A DNA stretch of 64,000 nt from the NCBI RefSeq assembly GCF_018613805.1, contig NZ_JAGGPL010000001.1, positions 124,001 through 188,000 of the forward strand, given 5' to 3'. Source of the DNA: Arthrobacter sp. ISL-48. Its GTDB lineage: Bacteria > Actinomycetota > Actinomycetes > Actinomycetales > Micrococcaceae. Position numbers and translations under genes: made by a program. Within the stretch, counting starts at the first letter, position 1. The number at the start of each line of letters is the position of its first letter. The notes under the pieces are model-generated. The model worked only from the letters and a program-made list of their open reading frames with translations, was not told the DNA's origin and did not search any database. Of the stretch, positions 26,952 to 34,311 are shown piece by piece.

Positions 26952-27530
26952 ATGATGGGCACAACCGTTGGTTTATCTGCACCATTTGCTGTTCGGGCCA
27001 CGCCAGGGCACACCGCAGGGATCATCCGGACCGCACTTATCCTGCTCTGCTCGGCCGCCCTCGCCGGGGGACATTCGCTCCCTGCTTCCGCCGCGGACAC
27101 CCTGACCACAATCGTGATTTCGTCAGGTTCGCTTGGTTTCAGTTCAGCCCCGGCATCTGCCTCTCTCGGTCTGGTCGATCCGGGCACCACTGCCTCCATC
27201 ACCCTGTATGGCAATCAGGTGAGCGATAGCCGCGCTGGAATTTCCGGCTGGAGCGCCTTTGTTGTCTTCACCGACTTCAGGGGTGATGCGACCGGATCTA
27301 CTCTTCCCTCCGCCGGTGCCACATACAACCCGGCCGCGGCAACCACCACCGGCACCGCAACCGTGACGGCATCCACGGCAACCAATCCAACCACGCCCAG
27401 GATTGTGCAGACTGCCACGGGTCTCTCCGGCAACAACACGGCAACCTGGAACGCAGACCTGACGGTTCCGGTGCCAAATGACGTCGTGGTGGACAGCTAC
27501 ACTGCAACGCTGACGTACTCCGTGTCCTAA
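26952..27530 (+). CDS. Secreted WxL-like surface protein
   Basis: A 192-aa exported protein: signal segment TALILLCSAALAGGHSLPASAA, a beta strand-rich start, then a domain homologous to the end of the preceding gene: VSDSRAGISGWSAFV matches VNDRRHASAGSGWVASV, and NNTATWNADLTVPVP matches NSATWNPVINVAIP. The pattern VtDsRagisGW resembles WxL domains, which bind peptidoglycan. The ATG at 26952 has GGGGG upstream; a GTG at 26871 would give a long N-terminus without a purpose. The gene looks intact although its neighbours are broken. Confidence 0.7.
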   Translation: MMGTTVGLSAPFAVRATPGHTAGIIRTALILLCSAALAGGHSLPASAADTLTTIVISSGSLGFSSAPASASLGLVDPGTTASITLYGNQVSDSRAGISGWSAFVVFTDFRGDATGSTLPSAGATYNPAAATTTGTATVTASTATNPTTPRIVQTATGLSGNNTATWNADLTVPVPNDVVVDSYTATLTYSVS

Positions 27531-27728
27531 CCCACCGACAGCCGCTGCGAACCCCGAATCGACCCAGAAAATGCGATTGAGAAGAATCCAGGTAAGAGCC
27601 TGCGTAGGCATACCGATTTGCTTCGCGCCCGCTGTGGGCGGGTTGGGTGAAGCGGCGCGCCGAAGACAGCGATGTATGAATCCGGTGGGTTTCCGCTGGA
27701 GGACTTACCTACGAACTTCAAAACAAGA

Positions 27729-27765
27729 GAGCCCCCGATCTGCGTTTCCCGCAGATCGAGGGCTC
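27729..27765 (-). terminator. Terminator directly after the CAU tRNA
   Basis: A 16-bp stem with one mismatch (GAGCCCCCGATCTGCG side) and a TTTCC loop. On the minus strand it begins 8 bases past the tRNA end and runs into CTCTTGTTTT. It now ends the tRNA transcript and may have come in with the island, replacing the one at 24355-24389. Confidence 0.8.
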
Positions 27766-27772
27766 GTTCCTC

Positions 27773-27787
27773 GTAGGGCTACTCGGA
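27773..27787 (-). repeat. Proximal att-like core, 3' end of the CAU tRNA
   Basis: The 15 bp GTAGGGCTACTCGGA forms the acceptor/T-arm end of the intact tRNA and is repeated exactly at 24408-24422. The 3.35 kb between the copies is the presumed inserted DNA. Confidence 0.8.
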
Positions 27788-27847
27788 CTTGAACCGAGGA
27801 CCTTAGGATTATGAGTCCCGCGCTCTAACCAGCTGAGCTATAGCCCC
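27774..27847 (-). tRNA. tRNA with CAU anticodon (elongator Met or Ile2)
   Basis: 74 nt without encoded CCA. Acceptor GGGGCTA pairs with TAGCCCT (G1-U72 wobble), D arm AGCTCAGCTGGTTAGAGC, anticodon loop CTCATAA with CAT at 34-36, T arm with GGTTCAAGTCC. It is not the initiator, because the three G-C pairs of the initiator anticodon stem are absent. Whether it reads AUG or, after lysidine modification by TilS, AUA cannot be settled from this sequence. It is the integration site of the island downstream. Confidence 0.9.
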
Positions 27848-27926
27848 GTGTGCCCTACCGGGCCGGTCCGGTGAAGGACTTCGGCTCCCGTGGGGCAAAA
27901 ACACTCTAGCAAACCGCGGAATGCCT

Positions 27927-29123
27927 TCAGACCACCTTGTCCTCGAAGCCGGCTCCCCGGTAAAGATCCTCGAAGGTCTGCAGTGTCCCCTGGATGCTGT
28001 GCGGTTCCACCATCCGCCTGCTGGCTTTGCCCATAGCGGCGCGCTCCTCCGGCGGCAGCTCCAGGATCCTGGTGATCTTCGATGCCAAATCGTCACTGTC
28101 ATTCGGTTTGAACAGATAGCCGTTTTCCCCGTCGCGCACCAGATGCGGCAGTGCCATCGCATCAGCGAGCAGCACGGGCGTCGACGCGGACATGGCCTCG
28201 AGCGTGACAAGAGACTGCAGCTCGGCAGTTCCCGGCATGCAGAACAAATCCGCCTTAATGTAGGTCTCGCGGAGTTCGTCGTCGCTCGCCAGGCCCCGGA
28301 ACTTCACCCTGTCATTCAGGCCGAGCCTGTCCACCAGGGCTTCGAGGGCGGAGCGGACCTCGCCGCCTCCCACGATTTCGAGGTGGACGTTCAACTCGGG
28401 AGGTGTCTTGGACACCGCCTTGATCAGGACGTCCACGTGCTTTTCCTCGGCAAGGCGTCCAACGAAAACCACGGTGGGATGCGGGTGGGCTTCGATGACC
28501 TCCCCGGGCTGCAGTTCATAGGCCGACGAGTCGATGCCGTTGGACAGCGGAAGCACCTTCCGCAGGAAGGCGTGCTGGTGCATGGCCTTTGCCGCCAGAG
28601 GGGTGGGGGTGGTGACGACGTCGGCCTGGCCCATGACCTTGCCCATGTCCTTCCACGAGATCCGGCCGATGATGTCCTTGAACCACTGCGGGAACGGCAG
28701 GAAGGGATTGAGGTTCTCCGGCATGAAGTGGTTGGTCGCCACGATCCGAATGCCCCGCTTCACGGCCTCATACAGGACGTACTCGCCGATCATGTAGTGG
28801 CTCTGGATATGGACCACGTCAGGCTGGATGCGGTCGAACAGGAGGCCTATTTCCCTCTTGATTTCCCAGGGAAAGCAGATGCGGAAGTATTCGTGGGTGA
28901 ACACCCCGTGCGAGCGGAGCCGGTGCACGGTGGCCTCGGAACGGAACTCGGTAAAGCTCTTGCCGTTGTCTGCACGGCAGGCCAGCACGTGCACGTTGTG
29001 CCCGCGGCCTGTCATTCCCTTGGCCAGGCGATAGCCGAACTGGGCGGCTCCGTTGAGGTGTGGCGGATATGTGTCCGCGGCGATCAGGATGGTCAGGGGT
29101 CGCTGGTCAGCGGGCGTTGTCAC
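27927..29123 (-). CDS. Family GT4 glycosyltransferase
   Basis: A 398-aa GT-B glycosyltransferase. The N-terminal acceptor domain starts ADTYPPHLNGAAQFGYRLA; the C-terminal nucleotide-sugar domain has VVFVGRLAEEKHVDVLIKA and the EX7E motif in PGTAELQSLVTLEAMSAST. The closest known relatives are actinobacterial mannosyl- or glucosyl-transferases acting on lipids at the inner membrane face, such as MgtA; donor and acceptor are not shown by the sequence. GTG start at 29123 with AGGAG about 10 bases upstream. Single gene between a transporter gene and the CAU tRNA. Confidence 0.85.
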   Translation of the reverse strand: MTTPADQRPLTILIAADTYPPHLNGAAQFGYRLAKGMTGRGHNVHVLACRADNGKSFTEFRSEATVHRLRSHGVFTHEYFRICFPWEIKREIGLLFDRIQPDVVHIQSHYMIGEYVLYEAVKRGIRIVATNHFMPENLNPFLPFPQWFKDIIGRISWKDMGKVMGQADVVTTPTPLAAKAMHQHAFLRKVLPLSNGIDSSAYELQPGEVIEAHPHPTVVFVGRLAEEKHVDVLIKAVSKTPPELNVHLEIVGGGEVRSALEALVDRLGLNDRVKFRGLASDDELRETYIKADLFCMPGTAELQSLVTLEAMSASTPVLLADAMALPHLVRDGENGYLFKPNDSDDLASKITRILELPPEERAAMGKASRRMVEPHSIQGTLQTFEDLYRGAGFEDKVV

Positions 29124-29233
29124 GTGGAGAGCTCCTGATGGTCACGGCGCGGCCAGCTGACGCTGACCGCACTGGTTGGCCGCTGGCACCGTGGCGCCGG
29201 GCCTCTTAGTGAAGATCGGTTTAATGGGAATGG

Positions 29234-30142
29234 CTAGTGGGATGCCCTGCCCGCAGCCTTCCTCGCGTCCTTCCTGCGCTTGGTGACCTCGGGATGGTGC
29301 CTGGAGAGGGCGATCACCCCAACGATAGCAAGGGAAGCAGCCGTAGCCATGGCAATCGCCATCACGGCGTGGACGTCCGGCCGGAGTTCGCCCAGGATTA
29401 CGATGCCGATGGCGATGCCCACAATCGGATCGATAACCGTGAGGCCGGCGATGACCAGGTCCGGTGGGCCGCCCGAATAGGCGTTTTGCACGAACCAGGA
29501 ACCGAGCCCGCCCGCGGCTACGATGGCCACCAGTGTGTACCACTGCACATTGAGCAACAACAGGCCGTTCGGGTCGAGCAGATGCTTGCCGATGATGCGG
29601 GTCAGGACAGCCACAAAGCCGAACAGGACACCGGCCCCGAGGATGTAGACAAACGCACTCAACCGGTGCCTGAACATGGCTGCCAAGGTGCCGAACACGC
29701 CAACGGCAAGGGCAAGGAGCAGAACGATGGTGAGCTCGTCCTCCTGGCTGACGTGGTGGTTCTCCTGGGTCACAAAGACGGCAAGGAGCACGAACAGGGC
29801 GGAGCCGGTGACGCAGGCGGAAATGGCCACCACGGTGGCCCGGTTGATCGTCAGGTCCTGGTCCCGTGCGTTGACCACAGTGGTGATGACCAGGGCTATG
29901 GCGCCGATGGGCTGGACAACAGTCAGCGGCGCGGACACCAGTGCAACGGCGTTCAGGCCCATTCCAGTACACAGCAAGAGGACGCCGAGCAACCAGCGCG
30001 GGTTCCGGAGCAGGCGGAAGAAGCCGTTGGAGCTCAGTCCGAGCCCACCGGTATCTGCCTTGACGGCACTCCCCTGCCGCTGCGCGCCGAAGGCTAGAAA
30101 AAATGCGCCAAGCACCGCCAACAGGACTGCGATCCACATCAT
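29234..30142 (-). CDS. EamA/DMT-family membrane transporter
   Basis: A 302-aa protein with ten predicted helices, typical of drug/metabolite transporters, and a duplicated five-helix half (first half about 1-145, second 150-290). The C-terminal tail is basic (SRHHPEVTKRRKDARKAAG). Substrate unknown. Its ATG shares one base with the stop of the phosphatidyltransferase gene (TGATG), so both are translated together; a link to lipid head-group or envelope chemistry is possible but unproven. Confidence 0.82.
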   Translation of the reverse strand: MMWIAVLLAVLGAFFLAFGAQRQGSAVKADTGGLGLSSNGFFRLLRNPRWLLGVLLLCTGMGLNAVALVSAPLTVVQPIGAIALVITTVVNARDQDLTINRATVVAISACVTGSALFVLLAVFVTQENHHVSQEDELTIVLLLALAVGVFGTLAAMFRHRLSAFVYILGAGVLFGFVAVLTRIIGKHLLDPNGLLLLNVQWYTLVAIVAAGGLGSWFVQNAYSGGPPDLVIAGLTVIDPIVGIAIGIVILGELRPDVHAVMAIAMATAASLAIVGVIALSRHHPEVTKRRKDARKAAGRASH

Positions 30143-30765
30143 CAGCCGGTCCCGCCGTCGTGATGTGAGCGCATCCTGCCCTTCCGCAGGATGGCCCAGA
30201 AATAGTTGTAGGCTGCAATCCAGTGCCCCGCCAGGCCAAGCCCCAGCACGATCCAGGCAGCAACATACAGTGCATCGGAAAAGGCGGAATCCAACCGCGA
30301 CAGGACCAGCAGCGGTGTCCCCAGGAGCAGGAGCCCGGTACGGATCTTCCCTATGAGACTTACCGGCAAGTCCGGATGGCTGCCGAAGTAGGACAGCGTC
30401 AGCACCAGCAGGACGGCGTCCGGGACCACCAGCGCTGCCAGGTATAGCCAGTTCACGACGCCGGCGATCACCAAGGTGACCGCGACGGCTATCAGCGCCA
30501 GGCGGTCCGCGACGGGATCCATGATGCGGCCCAGGTTGGAGGCCTGGTCGAAACGGCGGGCCACGTAACCGTCAACCCAGTCCGTGCCGGCCATGACTGC
30601 CAGCACCACCACCGCGAAGCCGAATTCCTTCCCTGCCAGGACCAGCCAGATGAAGAGCGGCACTCCCATGAAGCGCAGCACGGTGAGCATGTTGGGGACG
30701 GTGAAAACAAGGTCGCGAGCAACCTGCGGGCGCCCCGGACGGGAGCCAGCACCGATAAACCTCAT
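30142..30765 (-). CDS. CDP-alcohol phosphatidyltransferase
   Basis: A 207-aa integral membrane enzyme that joins a CDP-linked lipid to an alcohol. The full signature D-x2-D-G-x2-A-R-x8-G-x3-D-x3-D is present as DWVDGYVARRFDQ followed by SNLGRIMDPVADR near residues 60-85. Family members make phosphatidylglycerophosphate, phosphatidylinositol phosphate or cardiolipin; PgsA-like is the most probable type, but the alcohol cannot be read from the motif. The ATG at 30765 has GGGGGGA seven bases upstream. Confidence 0.87.
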   Translation of the reverse strand: MRFIGAGSRPGRPQVARDLVFTVPNMLTVLRFMGVPLFIWLVLAGKEFGFAVVVLAVMAGTDWVDGYVARRFDQASNLGRIMDPVADRLALIAVAVTLVIAGVVNWLYLAALVVPDAVLLVLTLSYFGSHPDLPVSLIGKIRTGLLLLGTPLLVLSRLDSAFSDALYVAAWIVLGLGLAGHWIAAYNYFWAILRKGRMRSHHDGGTG

Positions 30766-30872
30766 CCCGTCCCCCCTTCTTCCCGCTGCCCCTGAGGGCG
30801 TGCGTTATTCCTATTGTGAGTAAAGCGGAGTCCCGGCCGTTGGACAGAACACCGTCCGGCGGCCGCTGTGCC

Positions 30873-31727
30873 TTATTGGTTTTTGAGGAGCTTACGTAGC
30901 AGCACCACAAACACGGTGGTTGCGGCAGCAAAGGCTGCCAGCGGCTTCCAGCGTACTTCTGGGCGGGCCGTGGCTTCGTTCATTGAGGCAATCTTTTGTC
31001 CCGCGAGTGCCTTGGCACGGTTCACCAGCAACTGCCCCTCTTTTAGCTGGTCCTGGGCCGCTCCCATCACGTACCGGGCCTGGGCCTTGACGTCGAGTTC
31101 CGTGTCCAGCTCGTCGCGGACCTCGCCGAGGTGGCGGCGTCGCAGGTTCAGGCGACGGTGCAGTTCAGGTTCGGACGCATGCGGGAACTCTTTGTCGTGG
31201 GCCTCTGCCTTTGCCTGCTTCTCGGCCCTGGCCTTCGCCGCAGCTTCATCCTTGGCGGCCTTGGCGGCCTTCGCTTCCGGGCTTGCGGGATCGAGGAGGG
31301 CGGCATTGAAGTCCGAGCCCTCTTTGGCGATCCCCAGGTCGTGCTTGATCCCCCGAATGGCCTCCTCCGGCACCAGTGGCATGGCCTTCTTGAATTTCCG
31401 GAGGCCGATCAGTGCACCGATCAGGGCGATGAGCAAGAACGCCGCACTGACCAGCAGTGCAGCCAGCCACGCCGGCATGATGGTGGCGAGACCCATGATG
31501 GCGGCCACAATGAGCCCAACCACCAGGAAGGCGACAAAAATAAGGGCCACGGCGAAGAACGCCGCTGCCACGCCCAGCTGGATGCCTTTGCGTTTGATCT
31601 CGACTTTGGCGAGGGCGATCTCATCATTGAGCTGGCGAGGGGCCAGCCGGAAAAGAAGCTTAAGCGTCCTGGGCAGCGCGATGATGCGCAGCCCCTGGCT
31701 GGTCCGCCCGCTGTGACGTCCGCTCAT
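30873..31727 (-). CDS. Holin superfamily III-type (DUF1469-like) membrane protein
   Basis: A 284-aa protein. An N-terminal segment (RLAPRQLNDEIALAKVEIKRKG) leads into two helices at about 56-80 and 88-112, the arrangement of the phage-holin superfamily III found in actinobacterial chromosomes. A long charged Ala/Lys/Glu coiled-coil stretch (140-200) follows, and a third helix close to the C-terminus (AAFAAATTVFVVLLRKLLK). The ATG at 31727 has AAGGCGG before it. Despite the family name, no phage genes are nearby, so an envelope role is more likely. Confidence 0.8.
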   Translation of the reverse strand: MSGRHSGRTSQGLRIIALPRTLKLLFRLAPRQLNDEIALAKVEIKRKGIQLGVAAAFFAVALIFVAFLVVGLIVAAIMGLATIMPAWLAALLVSAAFLLIALIGALIGLRKFKKAMPLVPEEAIRGIKHDLGIAKEGSDFNAALLDPASPEAKAAKAAKDEAAAKARAEKQAKAEAHDKEFPHASEPELHRRLNLRRRHLGEVRDELDTELDVKAQARYVMGAAQDQLKEGQLLVNRAKALAGQKIASMNEATARPEVRWKPLAAFAAATTVFVVLLRKLLKNQ

Positions 31728-31891
31728 CGGTTCCGCCTTACTGGTTACATGGTCGATTCGGCTTACGTGTCCTGCGGGAGAGTGCGCCAGCACAGTCCCC
31801 GCCACAAAACTATCATTCAGGTTCAGGCCGAACTTCGGGGCATACCGTGCGGCGTGCCCTCCAACGCTGTAAAAGAAGGTCCATTCGGGCC

Positions 31892-31897
31892 TAGGAT
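31892..31897 (+). promoter_or_regulatory. -10 element TAGGAT for a leaderless MFS transcript
   Basis: TAGGAT ends 8 bases before the GTG at 31906, the usual distance from a -10 to the first RNA base. This supports that GTG as the start. Confidence 0.55.
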
Positions 31898-31905
31898 TGT
31901 TCTCC

Positions 31906-33129
31906 GTGACCATTCACCCCAATCCCGGCGACTTACTGAGCCGCCGCCGGAAACTCCTGTACATCCTCCTGCTCGGCGCGCTCACCGCTTTGGGTCCCTT
32001 CACGATCGACCTGTACCTCCCGGCTTTTCCCGCGCTGGAAACCAGCCTGGGAGTGTCCGAAGCCCAGGTCCAGCTGACTCTCGCCGGAACCACGGTGGGC
32101 TTTGCCCTGGGCCAACTGGTGGTTGGTCCCTTCAGCGACAAGTTCGGCCGACGGCGTCCGCTGATCCTGGCCACGGCGCTGCATATCGCTGCCTCTGTGG
32201 GGGCCGCACTCTCCACCGACATTGCCAGCTTGGGGCTATTCCGGGTCCTGATGGGAATCGGCGCTGCCGGCGGCGGCGTGGTGGCCATGGCCATGGTCCG
32301 GGACCTCTTCTCGGGGTACGCGATGGTCCGGATGTTCTCCCGGATGGCGCTCGTGAATGGCCTGGCGCCGATCCTGGCACCGGTCATCGGATCGCAGCTC
32401 CTCCTGGTGATGCCCTGGCCCGGGATTTTTGTGTTCCTCGCCTCATACGGCACGCTAGTGATCGTTTCCGCGCTCTTCCTGGTCCGCGAAACCCTGCCTC
32501 CTGAAAAGCGCAACCAGTCCGGCATGACGGCCCGCCAGCGCTACAAGGTTCTCTTCACCGACCGGATCTTCGTGGGCCTTCTGCTCCTGGGCGGGATGAA
32601 CTTCGCCGGCCTGTTCACATACCTTTCGGCATCGCCGTTCCTGTTCCAGAACGTCTTCGGTTTCTCCCCGCAGCAATACGGACTCCTGTTCGGCATTAAC
32701 TCGCTTGGTATTGTCGGCGGCGTACAGACCAGCTCGAGGCTGATCAAGCGTGTGCCGCCGCAATGGATCCTCGCCTGTTCCACCGCCTGGATGTTCCTGA
32801 TGGCTGTGCTGATCGTGATTTTTGACCAGCTGGGCCTGGGACTGTGGGGCGTCTTGGTACCGCTGTGGTTCTACATCCTGGGCACCGGCTTCACGTTTCC
32901 CTGCGTTCAGGTCCTGGCGCTGGCCAGCCACGGCGCCCAAGCCGGAACGGCAGCTTCCCTGCTGGGCGCCGCTACGTTCCTGATGGCCGGACTGATTTCG
33001 CCGGTGGTGGGGTGGCTCGGAATCCAGAGCGCCACACCGATGGGCGCAGTCCAGGCAGCCTGCATCCTGCTGTCGATCACTGCCTTGTGGCTGGTGGTCC
33101 GGCCCCGCACCGTCCCGTCCATTCACTAG
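31906..33129 (+). CDS. Bcr/CflA-type MFS drug efflux transporter
   Basis: A 407-aa twelve-helix transporter exporting small drugs by proton antiport. Signatures: LGPFTIDLYLPAFP in helix 1, GPFSDKFGRRRPL (motif A) after helix 2 and FRVLMGIGAAGGGVVAMAMV in helix 4, all as in Bcr/CflA proteins. The GTG at 31906 is chosen because TAGGAT lies at the right distance for a leaderless message; a TTG at 31897 would overlap that element. Divergent from the holin-like gene. A 59-aa membrane protein follows 9 bp after the stop. Confidence 0.85.
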   Translation: MTIHPNPGDLLSRRRKLLYILLLGALTALGPFTIDLYLPAFPALETSLGVSEAQVQLTLAGTTVGFALGQLVVGPFSDKFGRRRPLILATALHIAASVGAALSTDIASLGLFRVLMGIGAAGGGVVAMAMVRDLFSGYAMVRMFSRMALVNGLAPILAPVIGSQLLLVMPWPGIFVFLASYGTLVIVSALFLVRETLPPEKRNQSGMTARQRYKVLFTDRIFVGLLLLGGMNFAGLFTYLSASPFLFQNVFGFSPQQYGLLFGINSLGIVGGVQTSSRLIKRVPPQWILACSTAWMFLMAVLIVIFDQLGLGLWGVLVPLWFYILGTGFTFPCVQVLALASHGAQAGTAASLLGAATFLMAGLISPVVGWLGIQSATPMGAVQAACILLSITALWLVVRPRTVPSIH

Positions 33130-33138
33130 GGTGGGACG

Positions 33139-33318
33139 ATGAAACGCAAACCGCACCGGAACCGGCGGGGACTCTTCCTCGGGGCGGTGCTGGGCGCCGT
33201 CGTGGGCTATTTCGCGGGGCGGACCCTGGGAAACCCTGCTATCGGGATCATCCTGGGGACGCTGGCAGGCTCGGCCCTGCTGTACCGGATCAACCCGGGT
33301 CCCTGGAACCTCCGCTGA
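33139..33318 (+). CDS. 59-aa membrane protein
   Basis: A short gene with a clear ribosome site (GGGTGGGA, three bases before the ATG). The product begins with a basic stretch MKRKPHRNRRG, then one or two glycine-rich helices (GLFLGAVLGAVVGYFAG and NPAIGIILGTLAGSALLY), and ends INPGPWNLR. Function unknown. It starts 9 bp after the MFS gene, so it is cotranscribed and might assist the transporter. Confidence 0.65.
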   Translation: MKRKPHRNRRGLFLGAVLGAVVGYFAGRTLGNPAIGIILGTLAGSALLYRINPGPWNLR

Positions 33319-33411
33319 CCGCCTGATCATCCTCAGCGAAGCAATGCCGCTGTGGCCTGTCCGCCCGGCTACCACTGCCGCCCTGGACCATTAGAGCGAT
33401 AAAATGATTCC

Positions 33412-33819
33412 GTGCCCAGCTGGCAGGACCAACCGCCGCTCCCGGCCACGTGGCAACGGTGCGACTCCGGAATTTTGCCTCTGTGGTGGGATCGGTTGTG
33501 CGCCCAGACCGGTCAGCAGTCCGCGGCGCTCTACGCCGCCGGATTGTTCACGGAGGACAGGCGGAGGCCCATCGCCCAATGGTTCAACCCCGCGTTCAAC
33601 GCAGCCCTGCTGGTAGCCCCGGAAACCTCGCCTGAGTGGCCCGTGCAGCGCTTCGGCATCTTCTACGCCCCGCCCGGCTCCGGCTTTGTCCGCGTGCACT
33701 CGGCACCGCATGAATGGCATCCCCGCGAGCCGCGCAAATCCCCCACGGAACGTGAGGCCTTCCTGGCGGCGATCGCCGAGGCGGAGCGCTTCCTGCAGGT
33801 CGAGATGGACTTCGTCTGA
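33412..33819 (+). CDS. Conserved small cytoplasmic protein, unknown function
   Basis: A 135-aa protein rich in aromatic residues (WQDQPPLPATWQRCDSGILP, then WFNPAFNAALL) and with a C-terminal amphipathic helix EREAFLAAIAEAERFLQVEM. No family recognised. The GTG at 33412 has TAAAAT six bases upstream, which fits a leaderless transcript, and no ribosome site. Monocistronic; followed by the terminator region of a tRNA-Asn on the other strand. Confidence 0.7.
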   Translation: MPSWQDQPPLPATWQRCDSGILPLWWDRLCAQTGQQSAALYAAGLFTEDRRRPIAQWFNPAFNAALLVAPETSPEWPVQRFGIFYAPPGSGFVRVHSAPHEWHPREPRKSPTEREAFLAAIAEAERFLQVEMDFV

Positions 33820-33881
33820 GTTCCTCCCGAGGTAACAGCCGCAGGCGATAACCACGGAAGCAGCCCAGAACACCCAAAGCA

Positions 33882-33917
33882 AAGATCCCCGACCTCACAC
33901 TGGAGGACGGGGATCTT
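33882..33917 (-). terminator. Terminator of tRNA-Asn copy 2
   Basis: AAGATCCCCG and CGGGGATCTT pair perfectly, extended by CCTC/GAGG after one mismatch. It lies 9 bases past the tRNA end on the minus strand, followed by a T-rich stretch. Confidence 0.75.
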
Positions 33918-33926
33918 GTTGGGTTG

Positions 33927-33999
33927 CTCCTCCTGCTGGACTTGAACCAGCAACCCTTCGATTAACAGTCGAATGCTCTGCCAATTGAGCTAAGGAGGA
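33927..33999 (-). tRNA. tRNA-Asn (GUU), copy 2
   Basis: 73 nt without CCA: acceptor TCCTCCT/AGGAGGA, D arm AGCTCAATTGGCAGAGC, anticodon loop CTGTTAA with GTT at 34-36, T arm GGTTCAAGTCC, discriminator G. Identical to the copy at 34125-34197, including about 7 bp of flank upstream. A -10 element TAAAGT lies 15 bases before it. Confidence 0.95.
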
Positions 34000-34013
34000 A
34001 TGAAGCAGGTATG

Positions 34014-34019
34014 ACTTTA
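34014..34019 (-). promoter_or_regulatory. -10 element of tRNA-Asn copy 2 (TAAAGT)
   Basis: TAAAGT on the minus strand ends 15 bases upstream of the tRNA 5' end, the same offset as TAGGCT at the other copy. Confidence 0.5.
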
Positions 34020-34087
34020 GCAAAGGTTTCCCGGCTATGGGAAATCGGCGTCCGGCGGCGGGAAAATACCCGCCTGGGGTATAAAAA

Positions 34088-34119
34088 AGTCCCCGTTCCG
34101 GAGGTCCGGAACGGGGACT
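34088..34119 (-). terminator. Strong terminator of tRNA-Asn copy 1
   Basis: A perfect 14-bp stem (AGTCCCCGTTCCGG) with a 4-base loop, followed on the minus strand by TTTTTTAT. It separates the two tRNA-Asn genes into independent transcripts. Confidence 0.92.
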
Positions 34120-34124
34120 GCGCG

Positions 34125-34197
34125 CTCCTCCTGCTGGACTTGAACCAGCAACCCTTCGATTAACAGTCGAATGCTCTGCCAATTGAGCTAAGGAGGA
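34125..34197 (-). tRNA. tRNA-Asn (GUU), copy 1
   Basis: Same 73-nt sequence as copy 2, with anticodon GTT and discriminator G. It has its own -10 element (TAGGCT at 34212-34217) and terminator. It lies downstream of dnaG on the same strand, a common actinobacterial order. Confidence 0.95.
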
Positions 34198-34211
34198 ATG
34201 AAGCGGGTACC

Positions 34212-34217
34212 AGCCTA
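34212..34217 (-). promoter_or_regulatory. -10 element of tRNA-Asn copy 1 (TAGGCT)
   Basis: TAGGCT on the minus strand, 15 bases upstream of the tRNA 5' end. Confidence 0.5.
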
Positions 34218-34311
34218 GCAAGCCCCCGGAGGGAAGTGAAATCGGGAAGTGAAATCGGGAAACGAAATCGTTGGCCGCGGGACTGCTCCTGCCCTGCCGC
34301 ACCGGCGGGCC

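Noticed and set aside
30873..31727. Holin-family protein as a sign of a prophage
   Set aside because: No capsid, tail, endolysin or integrase genes are near, and chromosomal copies of this family are common in actinobacteria.
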